From an uncultured Gilliamella sp. (GTDB taxonomy: Bacteria > Pseudomonadota > Gammaproteobacteria > Enterobacterales > Orbaceae), in NCBI GenBank assembly GCA_946482005.1, contig CAMLPV010000007.1, forward strand, positions 62,001-126,000: a stretch of 64,000 bases of DNA, in the 5' to 3' direction. A program made the position numbers and the translations under genes. This document shows positions 49,385 to 57,617 of the stretch, one piece after another (position 1 is the stretch's first letter; each line of letters begins with the position of its first letter). The notes under the pieces are model-generated. The model did not search any database and was not told where the DNA came from. It saw only the letters and a list, made by a program, of their open reading frames with translations.

Positions 49385-50644
49385 ATGTTAAGTACCGCAA
49401 TAAATGAAGCAAACCAAAAAATTATTGAAAGAATTAAAGCGGCTAGACCACATTGGGTAGGCGTTGTTGCTGCGAAAGAAGCCGTACCAACCTTAGCGCA
49501 AGGTAAAAAACTTTTACATGCTGGTCCGCCGATTGTTTGGCATGATATGACAGGACCAATGCAGGGAGCTTGTATTGGTGCCTGTTTGTTTGAAGGTTGG
49601 GCGCAAGATGAAAAACAAGCTTTACAGTTATTAGAATCAGGCCAAGTCGAATTTATTCCTTGTCACTCTGTTAATGCGGTTGGTCCGATGGGGGGCATAA
49701 CCTCAGCCAATATGCCAATGATTGTGGTTGAAAACGTTACCCATGGTAATCGCGCTTACTGCAATTTAAACGAAGGTATTGGTAAAGTGATGCGTTTTGG
49801 TGCTTATGGTCAAGAGGTGTTAGATCGTCATCGTTGGATGAAAGAGTCATTAGGACCAGCCTTAAACGATGCGTTAAAGCTGTTTGATAATGGTATCGAT
49901 TTAACCGCTTTGATGGCACAAGCGATTACCATGGGCGATGAATTCCATCAACGAAATATTGCCGCTTCAGCGTTATTATTAAGAACACTTTCTCCGAAAT
50001 TAATTTTACTTGACCGCAGTAAAGCAGAAATGGAAAAAATCTTTAGCTTTTTAAGCGTGACAGATCAGTTCTTCCTAAACGTGGCGATGGCATTTTGTAA
50101 ATCCATTATGGATAGCGCGGCGCAGATTAAAGAAGGGACTATTGTTACCGCAATGACGCGTAATGGTAAAGAATTTGGTATTAAAGTCAGTGGACTTGGC
50201 GATCAATGGTTCACTGCTCCAGTGAATACACCGCAAGGTCTGTTCTTTACCGGCTATTCGCAACAAGATGCTAACCCAGATATCGGTGATAGTGCCATCA
50301 CTGAAACCTTTGGAATTGGCGGTGCGGCGATGGTCGCTGCGCCGGGAGTAACTCGCTTTGTTGGCGCGGGTGGTACAGATGCAGCATTTGAAGTATCTGA
50401 AGAGATGAGTGAAATTTATTTAGAACATAATATGTTGTTGCAAATTCCGACATGGAACTTTCAAGGATGCTGTTTAGGCTTAGATCTTCGTCTGGTTGTT
50501 GAAACGGGGATCACACCATTGATTAATACTGGTATTGCCCATAAACAAGCCGGTATAGGTCAAATTGGCGCAGGAACAGTTAGAGCACCGTTAGCCTGTT
50601 TTGAAAAAGCACTCGAGGCATTAGCCAAAAAACTAGAAGTGTAG
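49385..50644 (+). CDS. ylbE: YlbE (DUF1116), oxamate transcarbamylase component
   Basis: 419 residues, equal to E. coli YlbE. DUF1116 landmarks: AGPPIVWHDMTGPMQGACIG, SVNAVGPMGGITSANMPM, HRWMKESLGPALNDALKLF and GTVRAPLACFEKALEALA. It follows fdrA by 11 bases. Assigned as the AllG part of the three-subunit enzyme acting on oxalurate; the reaction is known for the complex, not for this chain alone. Confidence 0.92.
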   Translation: MLSTAINEANQKIIERIKAARPHWVGVVAAKEAVPTLAQGKKLLHAGPPIVWHDMTGPMQGACIGACLFEGWAQDEKQALQLLESGQVEFIPCHSVNAVGPMGGITSANMPMIVVENVTHGNRAYCNLNEGIGKVMRFGAYGQEVLDRHRWMKESLGPALNDALKLFDNGIDLTALMAQAITMGDEFHQRNIAASALLLRTLSPKLILLDRSKAEMEKIFSFLSVTDQFFLNVAMAFCKSIMDSAAQIKEGTIVTAMTRNGKEFGIKVSGLGDQWFTAPVNTPQGLFFTGYSQQDANPDIGDSAITETFGIGGAAMVAAPGVTRFVGAGGTDAAFEVSEEMSEIYLEHNMLLQIPTWNFQGCCLGLDLRLVVETGITPLINTGIAHKQAGIGQIGAGTVRAPLACFEKALEALAKKLEV

Positions 50645-50647
50645 ATT

Positions 50648-51586
50648 ATGAGTTTGCTATATGCCGATGATGAATGCTTAAATAAGCCGATTAATCAGGC
50701 GCGACCAAATATGCACGCTGTTGAGCTTTTTCAACCGCGTGCTATAGCGCAAGCAACGCATATTATCAAACCTCTTTTAGTTAGTGCAGATATTCCGATA
50801 GAAGCGGGTGAGTTGTCACTTTTTAGTACTCATCCGCAAACTATTAATTTAATTACTCCAAATCAGCGATTAATCACCATTCATCGTTATAATAGTGGTT
50901 TATCGCCTATGGGCATGGTGCTTAAATCATCTGATTTTGATGACCTTTTAACGTTTTTATTGGATGGTGAGATACCTCTTTATCAATTACCAACTGGCGA
51001 ACTGCAAATTGGGCTATATCTCATTTCACTTGCAACACATGTTTGTCAGTTAACTCTTAAAAGTCATTCATTAATTAATAAATCCGATATTGCCAGTCTG
51101 TTAAAGCAAATTAACCAACCAACCGGTTTATTTGGTGAATTGAGCAATAATTTAAGTGGCGAGTATCCACCGCAACTTGAAATGTTATGTAGCACTATGA
51201 ATAATTTGATGAATGGCATCGTTGATGATATTACACCGTTTATTGGTTTAGGACCGGGTTTAACCCCAAGTTTTGATGATATTATTGTCGGCATGTTGGC
51301 AGTTATTTCTGGCGATCATCGTTTTACCACTCAAATGCGACAACTAAAATTAGCCTTTGAGCCATTGCCATTAGACTTATTAACTACTAAGGTGAGTGTT
51401 AGTTTTTTGACTTATGCACTGCAAGGAAAATTTTCTTTATTGGTGTTACAAGTGATTAAATCATTTGAAAAACAAAATTATCGCCATTCATCAATAAAAA
51501 ATTTATTGAATTATGGTCACACCTCTGGATCCGATTTGTTACTTGGTATATGGTTAGGTATAGATCGTTTTGTTTTAAGGGATTAA
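50648..51586 (+). CDS. ylbF: YlbF (DUF2877), oxamate transcarbamylase component
   Basis: 312 residues, somewhat longer than the roughly 270 of E. coli YlbF. The DUF2877 core is seen in FIGLGPGLTPSFDDIIVGML and the C-terminal YGHTSGSDLLLGIWLG. It starts three bases after ylbE, and allS starts three bases after it, so translation is probably coupled. Third subunit (AllH) of the oxalurate-cleaving enzyme. Confidence 0.88.
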   Translation: MSLLYADDECLNKPINQARPNMHAVELFQPRAIAQATHIIKPLLVSADIPIEAGELSLFSTHPQTINLITPNQRLITIHRYNSGLSPMGMVLKSSDFDDLLTFLLDGEIPLYQLPTGELQIGLYLISLATHVCQLTLKSHSLINKSDIASLLKQINQPTGLFGELSNNLSGEYPPQLEMLCSTMNNLMNGIVDDITPFIGLGPGLTPSFDDIIVGMLAVISGDHRFTTQMRQLKLAFEPLPLDLLTTKVSVSFLTYALQGKFSLLVLQVIKSFEKQNYRHSSIKNLLNYGHTSGSDLLLGIWLGIDRFVLRD

Positions 51587-51589
51587 ATC

Positions 51590-52513
51590 ATGCTAGATAC
51601 TGAAACCATGCGAACCTTTATAAAAGTAGTTGAGAGCAATAGCTTTTCAAAAGCGGCTAAGCTACTTTACAAAACACCGGCGGCAATTAGTTATCGTATC
51701 AAATCATTAGAAGCGGATCTCAATACTCAGCTTTTTGAGCGCACCACGCGAACCGTGACACTTACGCTAGCAGGACAACATCTTTATGAACAATGTAGTC
51801 AATGGTTACTTTGGTTATCAACCATGCCGGAGGAGTTGCAACAAATTCGTGATGGTGTTGAGCGTAAAATTAATATTACCATCAATAATCTGTTATACGA
51901 TGTTGAAGCGGTAACTGATTTGTTAACGTTTTTAACAGAGAAATTCCCATTCACAACTTTCAATATCAATCGACAAGTTTATATGGGAGTGTGGGATTCT
52001 TTATTGCATGGTGAATGCCATTTAGCTATCGGTGCAACGGGTACCGAATCGCTCGATACCATGATTAATATCTTACCACTTGGTGAAGTAAGTTGGGTGT
52101 TTGTGGCGGCAAAACATCATCCTATTACACAAATTGATGGCGCATTATCCAATGATATCTTACGTAAGTATCCAGCAATTAATGTTGAAGATACTTCTGT
52201 TCATATGAATAAGCGAGTAGCCTGGTTATTACCAAGTCAATCCGAAATTATTGTGCCAAATATAAGCACCAAATTAGCTTGTCATTTAAAAGGGTTAGGT
52301 ATTGGCTTTTTACCAAAATCAATTTGCCAATCATATTTAGAGTCAGGTGAATTGGTAGCATGTAAAGTGGTGAATGAACGTAAACCATCACCACTGTCAT
52401 TAGCTTGGAAAAAATCCCATATGGGTAAAGTGATGAATGAAATTGTGAATCTATTTAAATTTCATCATCCCATTGCCAACAATTTTTTAAAAAATATAGA
52501 TAAAAGAAGATGA
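51590..52513 (+). CDS. allS: LysR-type activator AllS
   Basis: 307-residue LysR regulator: N-terminal HTH TETMRTFIKVVESNSFSKAA with TPAAISYRIKSLEADLNTQ, then a co-inducer domain. It tracks E. coli AllS along its length (FERTTRTVTLTLAGQHL, EELQQIRDGVERKINITINN, RQVYMGVWDSLLHGECHLAI, IGFLPKSICQSYL). AllS activates allDCE in E. coli when allantoin is present. Here it lies inside the operon between ylbF and the aminotransferase gene. Confidence 0.92.
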   Translation: MLDTETMRTFIKVVESNSFSKAAKLLYKTPAAISYRIKSLEADLNTQLFERTTRTVTLTLAGQHLYEQCSQWLLWLSTMPEELQQIRDGVERKINITINNLLYDVEAVTDLLTFLTEKFPFTTFNINRQVYMGVWDSLLHGECHLAIGATGTESLDTMINILPLGEVSWVFVAAKHHPITQIDGALSNDILRKYPAINVEDTSVHMNKRVAWLLPSQSEIIVPNISTKLACHLKGLGIGFLPKSICQSYLESGELVACKVVNERKPSPLSLAWKKSHMGKVMNEIVNLFKFHHPIANNFLKNIDKRR

Positions 52514-52563
52514 ATCAGTGTAATCTTCAACTAATTAACTCGATATAATAAAGGAAAAAAATA

Positions 52564-53796
52564 ATGTTAGACCTAGATAAATATGACCAAATTAATCCGC
52601 CTACGCGACTATTAATGGGACCAGGTCCAATCAATGCTGATCCACGCGTGACTAGAGCGATGGCGGCACCTTTAATTGGTCAGTTTGACCCAGTTATGAC
52701 TGATTATATGAATCAGACTATGTCACTTTATCGGGATATTTTCAAAACCCAAAATGAACAAACATTTGTTATTGATGGCACCGCAAGAGCCGGTATTGAA
52801 GCAGTTCTGGTGTCAACAATTAAACCAGGTGATAAAGTATTAGTGCCAGTATTTGGTCGTTTTGGTCTATTACTTTGTGAAATTGCCCATCGTTGTCGTG
52901 CTGATGTGCATACTATTGAAGTGCCATGGGGCGAAGTGTTCGATCCTAATGTGATCGAAGATGCCATTAAAAAAGTTAAACCAAAACTCTTACTTTGTGT
53001 ACAAGGTGATACCTCAACCACATTATTACAACCGCTAGATAAAATTGGTGAAATTTGTCGCCGTCATGGGGTGTTGTCTTATGTGGATGCAACTGCATCG
53101 ATTGTAGGTAATCCACTAGAAGTTGATAAATGGCAACTTGATGGGGTATCAGTTAGCTTACAAAAATGTTTGAGTGGTCCTCCGGGAGTTGCACCTCTTA
53201 CTCTAAGTCCAAAAATGGTCGAAATTATCCAAGCTCGTAAATGTGTTGAACTTGGTATTCGAGCGGATAATGATGAAGGTGGCCGAGATGAGATGATCTA
53301 CTCTAACTACTTTGATATCGATATGATTATCCGTTACTGGAGTTCAGAACGTATTAACCACCATACCGAAGCGACATCAATGCTTTATGCTGCACGTGAA
53401 TGTGCGCGAATAGTGTTGCAAGAAGGTCTTGATAATGTCATTGAACGTCACCGTATTAATGGGGCGGCGATGGTTGCGGGTTTACAAGCCATGGGACTTA
53501 AATTGTTTGGTGATCTGGATCACAAAATGAATAACGTTGTTGGTGTTGTTCGCCCGGAACATATCAACGATCTCGAAGTTCGTAATTTAATGCTAAATGA
53601 TTTTGGTATTGAAATTGGTGCTTCATTTGGTCCGCTCAAAGGCAATGTATGGCGCATCGGAACTATGGGCTACAATGCTAGAAAATCTTGTGTTATGCAA
53701 ACATTAACCGCTTTCGAGGCAGTGTTAAATCGGGTTGGCTTTAAAACCACCCAAGGTGCTGGTTTACAAGCGGCTTGGAACGTTTATAACAAATAG
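52564..53796 (+). CDS. pucG: (S)-ureidoglycine-glyoxylate aminotransferase (PucG-like)
   Basis: 410-residue class V aminotransferase. LLMGPGPINADPRVTRAMAA and FDPVMTDYMNQTM at the N-terminus, VDATASIVGNPLEVD before the PLP lysine Lys201 in SLQKCLSGPPG, and the end NVWRIGTMGYNARKSCV. PucG of Bacillus moves the amino group of ureidoglycine to glyoxylate, giving oxalurate and glycine. Its place after allS makes this reading preferable to alanine- or serine-glyoxylate aminotransferase, but sequence alone cannot exclude those. E. coli lacks this gene in its all cluster. Confidence 0.82.
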   Translation: MLDLDKYDQINPPTRLLMGPGPINADPRVTRAMAAPLIGQFDPVMTDYMNQTMSLYRDIFKTQNEQTFVIDGTARAGIEAVLVSTIKPGDKVLVPVFGRFGLLLCEIAHRCRADVHTIEVPWGEVFDPNVIEDAIKKVKPKLLLCVQGDTSTTLLQPLDKIGEICRRHGVLSYVDATASIVGNPLEVDKWQLDGVSVSLQKCLSGPPGVAPLTLSPKMVEIIQARKCVELGIRADNDEGGRDEMIYSNYFDIDMIIRYWSSERINHHTEATSMLYAARECARIVLQEGLDNVIERHRINGAAMVAGLQAMGLKLFGDLDHKMNNVVGVVRPEHINDLEVRNLMLNDFGIEIGASFGPLKGNVWRIGTMGYNARKSCVMQTLTAFEAVLNRVGFKTTQGAGLQAAWNVYNK

Positions 53797-53813
53797 TAAA
53801 TATAATAATAAAA

Positions 53814-53829
53814 GTTCACTAAAGTGAAC
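53814..53829. terminator. Small palindrome after pucG
   Basis: GTTCAC-TAAA-GTGAAC lies 17 bases past the pucG stop. The stem is only 6 bp and lacks a T run, so termination is uncertain. Confidence 0.35.
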
Positions 53830-53918
53830 GGAATTATACCCATTGGATTTTTGAGCTTTTGATTTACCACAATTAATAGTAATTTGTTGACCTAATTAGC
53901 GACAAATTACTATAAAAA

Positions 53919-54038
53919 TACTGCAATTAACAATATGGTAGTTATCAATACGATAGTTATCAAAACGATAGTTATCAATACGGTAATTTTCAATATCATA
54001 GTTAAAGATAGAGCAGTAAAAAATAGAGCAGTTAAAAA
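53919..54038 (+). repeat. 15-bp tandem repeat, about eight copies
   Basis: Consecutive 15-mers run from 53919 to 54038. The best-kept are TATGGTAGTTATCAA, TACGATAGTTATCAA, AACGATAGTTATCAA and TACGGTAATTTTCAA; the first and last copies have drifted (for example TAGAGCAGTAAAAAA). It fills most of the 321-base gap between pucG and the MFS gene and ends 79 bases before that gene's start. Confidence 0.85.
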
Positions 54039-54117
54039 ATGTAGTTGAGAAACTGTAACAAAAATAAGTTAACTGTTATTCCAAGTTAATTAGGATGACA
54101 CTATTTAAGGAAATCGT

Positions 54118-55395
54118 ATGAATGAGTTAAATACTAAAATTCCTACCTCTGGGTATAAGCAAAAAAAATGGAAAGGGCGGTATACCATCTTATTACTTTT
54201 ATGGTCAGGTTGGTTACTTTCATTTCTTGATCGCATGGTCATGAGTGTATCACTGCCTTTTATTGGTCACGACCTTGGTATTGATAAGACTGTGCAAGGT
54301 TCTATTATCAGTGCCTTCTTTATTGGTTATGCACTGTTTCAAATTCCCGGTGGTTACTTAGCGGATAAATTTGGCCCGCGTAAAGTGATGGCTTTTGCTA
54401 TTATTTGGTGGTCAATGTTTACTCTGTTTACTGGGCTTATCTATGTATTGCCTTTAATGTTATTAACCCGATTTATGTTTGGTGCCGGTGAAGGCTGTTT
54501 TCCTGCCTCATCTTGGAAAACTATTGCTACTTATTTTCCCGCCAAAGAGCGCGGGCGAGCAACGGCAATTCAATCATCAGTTAATACCTTAGGGCCAGCA
54601 ATATCGGTAATTGTGGCGGTTGCCATTATTGAATGGTTAGGTTGGCGTGATGTCTTCATCATTCTAAGTATTCCCGGTTTTATATTAGGCTTTTTTATCT
54701 ACAAATTTATTCGCAACAATCCAACGGAAAATAGGCTGATTGATGCAAATGAACTACAAGAATTAGCAATTAACAACGATAATACCGTTGAAACTGTCAC
54801 AAATAGTTCGGTTTCATTAATAAATGTATTAAAAATGCCAATACTGTGGAAATTATCGCTAATCTGGTTTCTATTCGACATCACATTTTGGGGCTTCACT
54901 ACTTGGTTACCAAGTTACTTACTTGAAGCTAGAGGATTGTCACTATCCAAAACCGGCATCTTAGCGGCAATACCTTTTCTATTTGGCGCATTAGGCACCT
55001 TAGTTGGCGGTTATTTTGCTGATAAGTTTGCACAAAAATTAAAATATGTCTATGGCTTAACTGCTTTCATCTCGGGAATATTTCTATTTTTGATGTTCCA
55101 AGTTGAAAACCTTCAAGCGGCAATGGTCTTCCAATGTGTATCGGCACTATTTATGTTTATTGCATTCGCTATCTTCTGGGGAATGTTAATGCATATGATT
55201 CCCCCAGCAATTATGGGTAAAGCCTCAAGCATTGTTAATTTTGGCGGCCAAGTCGCTGGCGTATTATCACCATTCATCATCGGCTTCCTAATCGATAACG
55301 CCAATGGTGGTTATAACCATGCCTTCTTATTTATGGTTATAGCGTTAATAAGCTCAGCCATATTGACCTTTTTCATCAAAAAGATGAATATTTAA
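54118..55395 (+). CDS. MFS transporter, anion:cation symporter type
   Basis: A 425-residue, 12-helix carrier of the ACS family: LSFLDRMVMSVSLPFIGHDL in helix 1, GGYLADKFGPRKVM in the first loop, and FMFGAGEGCFPASSWKTIA in helix 4, the conserved organic-acid site region. ACS members carry glucarate, hexuronates, phthalate and allantoate (yeast Dal5). Its position after the allantoate genes suggests a ureide, oxamate or other organic anion, but the repeat-filled gap means it may be an independent unit. The ATG has AAGGAA upstream. Confidence 0.85.
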   Translation: MNELNTKIPTSGYKQKKWKGRYTILLLLWSGWLLSFLDRMVMSVSLPFIGHDLGIDKTVQGSIISAFFIGYALFQIPGGYLADKFGPRKVMAFAIIWWSMFTLFTGLIYVLPLMLLTRFMFGAGEGCFPASSWKTIATYFPAKERGRATAIQSSVNTLGPAISVIVAVAIIEWLGWRDVFIILSIPGFILGFFIYKFIRNNPTENRLIDANELQELAINNDNTVETVTNSSVSLINVLKMPILWKLSLIWFLFDITFWGFTTWLPSYLLEARGLSLSKTGILAAIPFLFGALGTLVGGYFADKFAQKLKYVYGLTAFISGIFLFLMFQVENLQAAMVFQCVSALFMFIAFAIFWGMLMHMIPPAIMGKASSIVNFGGQVAGVLSPFIIGFLIDNANGGYNHAFLFMVIALISSAILTFFIKKMNI

Positions 55396-55422
55396 AGCAT
55401 TGAAAATGATGAGTTGAAATAG

Positions 55423-55453
55423 AAAAATACTCAAACTTAGTTTGAGTATTTTT
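55423..55453 (+). terminator. Terminator of the MFS gene
   Basis: AAAAATACTCAAAC (55423-55436) pairs perfectly with GTTTGAGTATTTTT (55440-55453) around TTA. A second copy occurs at 55948-55978. Confidence 0.93.
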
Positions 55454-55517
55454 TTGTGTCTTTAAGTAATATTAATTTATTATAATTAATTGATAAATAA
55501 GTAATAATCCACCAAAA

Positions 55518-55653
55518 CTATCCACTTTATAATTGACAAAATGATATAGACTGCTCAATTTTGCACAAAAAACTCAATGAACTTACGTCATGATGCTACC
55601 AAAAAGTATTGGAGCAATTCGGTTATTTGTGGGTAAGAGGGATATGGTATTTT
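55518..55653. repeat. Diverged intergenic duplicate, copy 1
   Basis: Shares the order of CACTTTA, GACTGCTCAATT, ACAAAAAACTCA, AAAAGTAT, GAGCA and CGGTTATTT with copy 2 at 55726-55865, about 208 bases away. No reading frame is kept in common, so it is probably not a gene. Confidence 0.65.
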
Positions 55654-55725
55654 CTTGGCAATAAGCATGATTTAGCGAAGGAAGATATCTTATTTTATTC
55701 ATGTTCTTTAATATTAAAACAGTGA

Positions 55726-55865
55726 ATAGTCACTTTAATATTAGTGATAAGGTATGGACTGCTCAATTATTTTTTACAAAAAACTCAGTAAGATTAGATA
55801 ACGATGATTCCCAAAAGTATCTGAGCAGTGCGGTTATTTATGGGTAAAGCTAGATATAATATTTT
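55726..55865. repeat. Diverged intergenic duplicate, copy 2
   Basis: Second copy of the unit at 55518-55653. It leads directly into a copied 3' end of the MFS gene. Confidence 0.65.
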
Positions 55866-55872
55866 ATTGAGA

Positions 55873-55980
55873 GCCTTATAAGCTTGCCATATTGACCTTT
55901 TTATCAAAAAAATGGTCATGTAAGCTGTCGATGATAAGAAATGATAGAAAAATACTCAAACCTAGTTTGAGTATTTTTTT
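55873..55980 (+). pseudogene. Duplicated 3' tail of the MFS gene with its terminator
   Basis: The stretch from about 55873 (AAGCTTGCCATATTGACC, then ATCAAAAA) to 55980 repeats the last ~54 bases of the MFS gene (from about 55342) plus its terminator, with small changes. It is a remnant, not a working gene: only the last ~17 codons of the original are represented and the frame is shifted by a deletion. Confidence 0.7.
55948..55980 (+). terminator. Second copy of the MFS terminator
   Basis: Same 14-bp stem as at 55423-55453, with loop CTA. It also faces the 3' end of the RbsD-like gene, so may act on both strands. Confidence 0.85.
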
Positions 55981-56014
55981 ATGATGAATAATAGAGATGA
56001 AAGTGAAAAACTCG

Positions 56015-56431
56015 CTAAGCCACCACACCAACAGTTAGTAATATATTGGCGAATCGCCGATTTTCACCGGTTGCAATAACTAACAATGTATCGTTTGATT
56101 TAGCTAATGAATAAAATTCATTACGTGCAACATGTGCTATTTCTACTGCTTCAGGGAGTAGTTTTTTGTATTCTGCTTCAATTTCATTAACAAAATCAGC
56201 AGGGCTTTCCATTAAAACGGCTTTTTCAACATTAATATATTTTAAGATTTTTTCGAGAATCAATGTACTTTTAATCTCACCCACACAGAAATTAAGATAG
56301 ACAATTGTGGCATGAGGTGAAGAGTTTGTCACAAAAGAATAATTACTATCGGCAATTAATATATTGGTTTTATGTCCGCATTTTGCTAATGTTTCTAATA
56401 GCTGCGGATGAAGAATTTCAGTTTTTATCAT
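56015..56431 (-). CDS. RbsD/FucU family sugar mutarotase
   Basis: 138 residues from the ATG at 56431 (AAGGAA upstream). RbsD/FucU enzymes interconvert ring forms of free monosaccharides in the cytosol. The pocket residues match RbsD: His20 in KCGHKTN and Asp28 in IADSNYS, and the C-terminal RRFANILLTVGV parallels RbsD's YANIILCAGV. It follows the SDR gene by 51 bases in one operon. The sugar is unknown; the family suggests a free sugar rather than a sugar acid. Confidence 0.85.
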   Translation of the reverse strand: MIKTEILHPQLLETLAKCGHKTNILIADSNYSFVTNSSPHATIVYLNFCVGEIKSTLILEKILKYINVEKAVLMESPADFVNEIEAEYKKLLPEAVEIAHVARNEFYSLAKSNDTLLVIATGENRRFANILLTVGVVA

Positions 56432-56482
56432 ACAAATTTCCTTGTTTCTTGACATAACTTTACATTATGTCAAGTCAACTAA

Positions 56483-57247
56483 TTACATTCTATAAACTCC
56501 ACCATTAATATCGATTGTCGCGCCAGAAACAAAACCGTCGTATTCTGATGCTAAAAATTTAATAACCCGCGCGACATCTTCGGAACTACCAGCTCGACCT
56601 AATGGAATGGATCTGATGGTTTCATCTGCTGATTCTTTAGTGGTATGCTGATTGTGAAAACGAGTACCAAGAATAAGACCAGGCGCAACAGCATTAACTC
56701 GGATACCATGCTCACCAAGTTCTGCTGCTAATGACCGCGTCCAAGTTAAAACCGCACCTTTGGTCATTGAGTAAACTAATGAACCAGCATGACCACCAGA
56801 TCGACCAGCTAGCGACGCTAGATTGATAATACTGGCACCATCTTTAGCTTGTTTTAAATATGGTAGTGCATTTTGGGTAACATTTAACATGGTAGTCATA
56901 TTGACATCAATTACGGTTTGCCAAAATTGTTTATCGATTTCACCTAACCATTTTCTGGCAATAATTCCGCCTACATTATTGATAAGAATATCAATGCCAC
57001 CTAAAAATTCTGCTGCCGCATTAACACATTGTTGCGTTTCTTCTTCTTTGGTTAAATCTGCATAGCCATATTCAGCTCTTTGACCTAATTTATTGGCTAA
57101 CTCAACTAACTCTTTAGGGCCTTCTTCGCCACTAAAATAGTGCAGGTAAACATCACAACCGGCTTCAATCAGCTCTTTGGCTGTTGCTTTGCCGATACCT
57201 TGTTCTGCACCTGTAATAAATACTTTTTTACCAGATAACTTACCCAT
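56483..57247 (-). CDS. SDR family oxidoreductase
   Basis: 254-residue short-chain dehydrogenase: cofactor site FITGAEQGIGKATAKELI, NNVGG after the fourth strand, catalytic Ser in LASLAGRSGG, and YSMTK with the Tyr and Lys. The closing GATIDINGGVYRM is typical of classical SDRs. The ATG has AGGAG. Divergent from the TRAP genes and upstream of a mutarotase, it probably oxidises or reduces the imported sugar or polyol. Resembles KduD- and gluconate-dehydrogenase-type SDRs; substrate not fixed. Confidence 0.88.
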   Translation of the reverse strand: MGKLSGKKVFITGAEQGIGKATAKELIEAGCDVYLHYFSGEEGPKELVELANKLGQRAEYGYADLTKEEETQQCVNAAAEFLGGIDILINNVGGIIARKWLGEIDKQFWQTVIDVNMTTMLNVTQNALPYLKQAKDGASIINLASLAGRSGGHAGSLVYSMTKGAVLTWTRSLAAELGEHGIRVNAVAPGLILGTRFHNQHTTKESADETIRSIPLGRAGSSEDVARVIKFLASEYDGFVSGATIDINGGVYRM

Positions 57248-57290
57248 TTTTATCTCCTTTTAGATAATTTATGTGAAATAAAATTTGACT

Positions 57291-57302
57291 GTTACTGGTA
57301 AC
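57291..57302. promoter_or_regulatory. Palindrome near the SDR start
   Basis: GTTACTGGTAAC is an inverted repeat 44 bases before the SDR start codon. It is followed by GGGATGA, and a related TGGTACGGGATGA occurs at 57566-57578 before the TRAP operon, so both promoters carry a related element. Confidence 0.45.
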
Positions 57303-57342
57303 GGGATGAGTTTTAAATTATATAGCCAAATTTTTTAGAAAA

Positions 57343-57358
57343 TGTGACATAAATCACA
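57343..57358. promoter_or_regulatory. CRP site (perfect half-sites)
   Basis: TGTGA-CATAAA-TCACA matches the CRP consensus half-sites exactly, 96 bases upstream of the SDR start on the other strand. Confidence 0.8.
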
Positions 57359-57430
57359 GAATAAAATAATTGTATTTTTATCAAAATAGTAGCTTTGGTC
57401 GATCAAGCCAGGTTGTAACAAGTAATTAAC

Positions 57431-57446
57431 TAAAACGTTACAGTTA
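57431..57446. promoter_or_regulatory. LacI-type operator candidate 1
   Basis: TAAAACGTTACAGTTA contains ACGTTA with the central CG usual in LacI-family operators. Related sites occur at 57538-57564. The LacI regulator encoded downstream is the likely ligand-responsive binder. Confidence 0.5.
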
Positions 57447-57462
57447 TATTATTTCTCTTAAA

Positions 57463-57478
57463 TATGATCTAAATCACA
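57463..57478. promoter_or_regulatory. Second CRP-like site
   Basis: TATGA-TCTAAA-TCACA differs from the CRP consensus half-sites by one base; it lies 140 bases upstream of the DctP start. Confidence 0.7.
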
Positions 57479-57527
57479 CATTTAACATTTTCTTAAAAAA
57501 CTTGTTTACTAATTTATCTAATTGAAA

Positions 57528-57564
57528 TTATAGTTAACTATAACGTTACAGTAAAACGTTATAG
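57528..57564. promoter_or_regulatory. Operator cluster before the TRAP operon
   Basis: TTATAGTTAACTATAA (57528-57543) is a perfect 16-bp palindrome. It runs into CTATAACGTTACAG (57538-57551) and GTAAAACGTTATAG (57551-57564), two near-palindromes sharing ACGTTA. This fits a double LacI-family operator at the promoter of the TRAP genes. Confidence 0.55.
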
Positions 57565-57617
57565 CTGGTACGGGATGAAAAAATTTTTTGCAATTAATCT
57601 AAGTTAAGGTTTTTAAT

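Noticed and set aside
53814-53829. GTTCAC start resembling a CRISPR repeat
   Set aside because: Only six or seven bases match and the rest is a simple palindrome; no periodic repeats around it.
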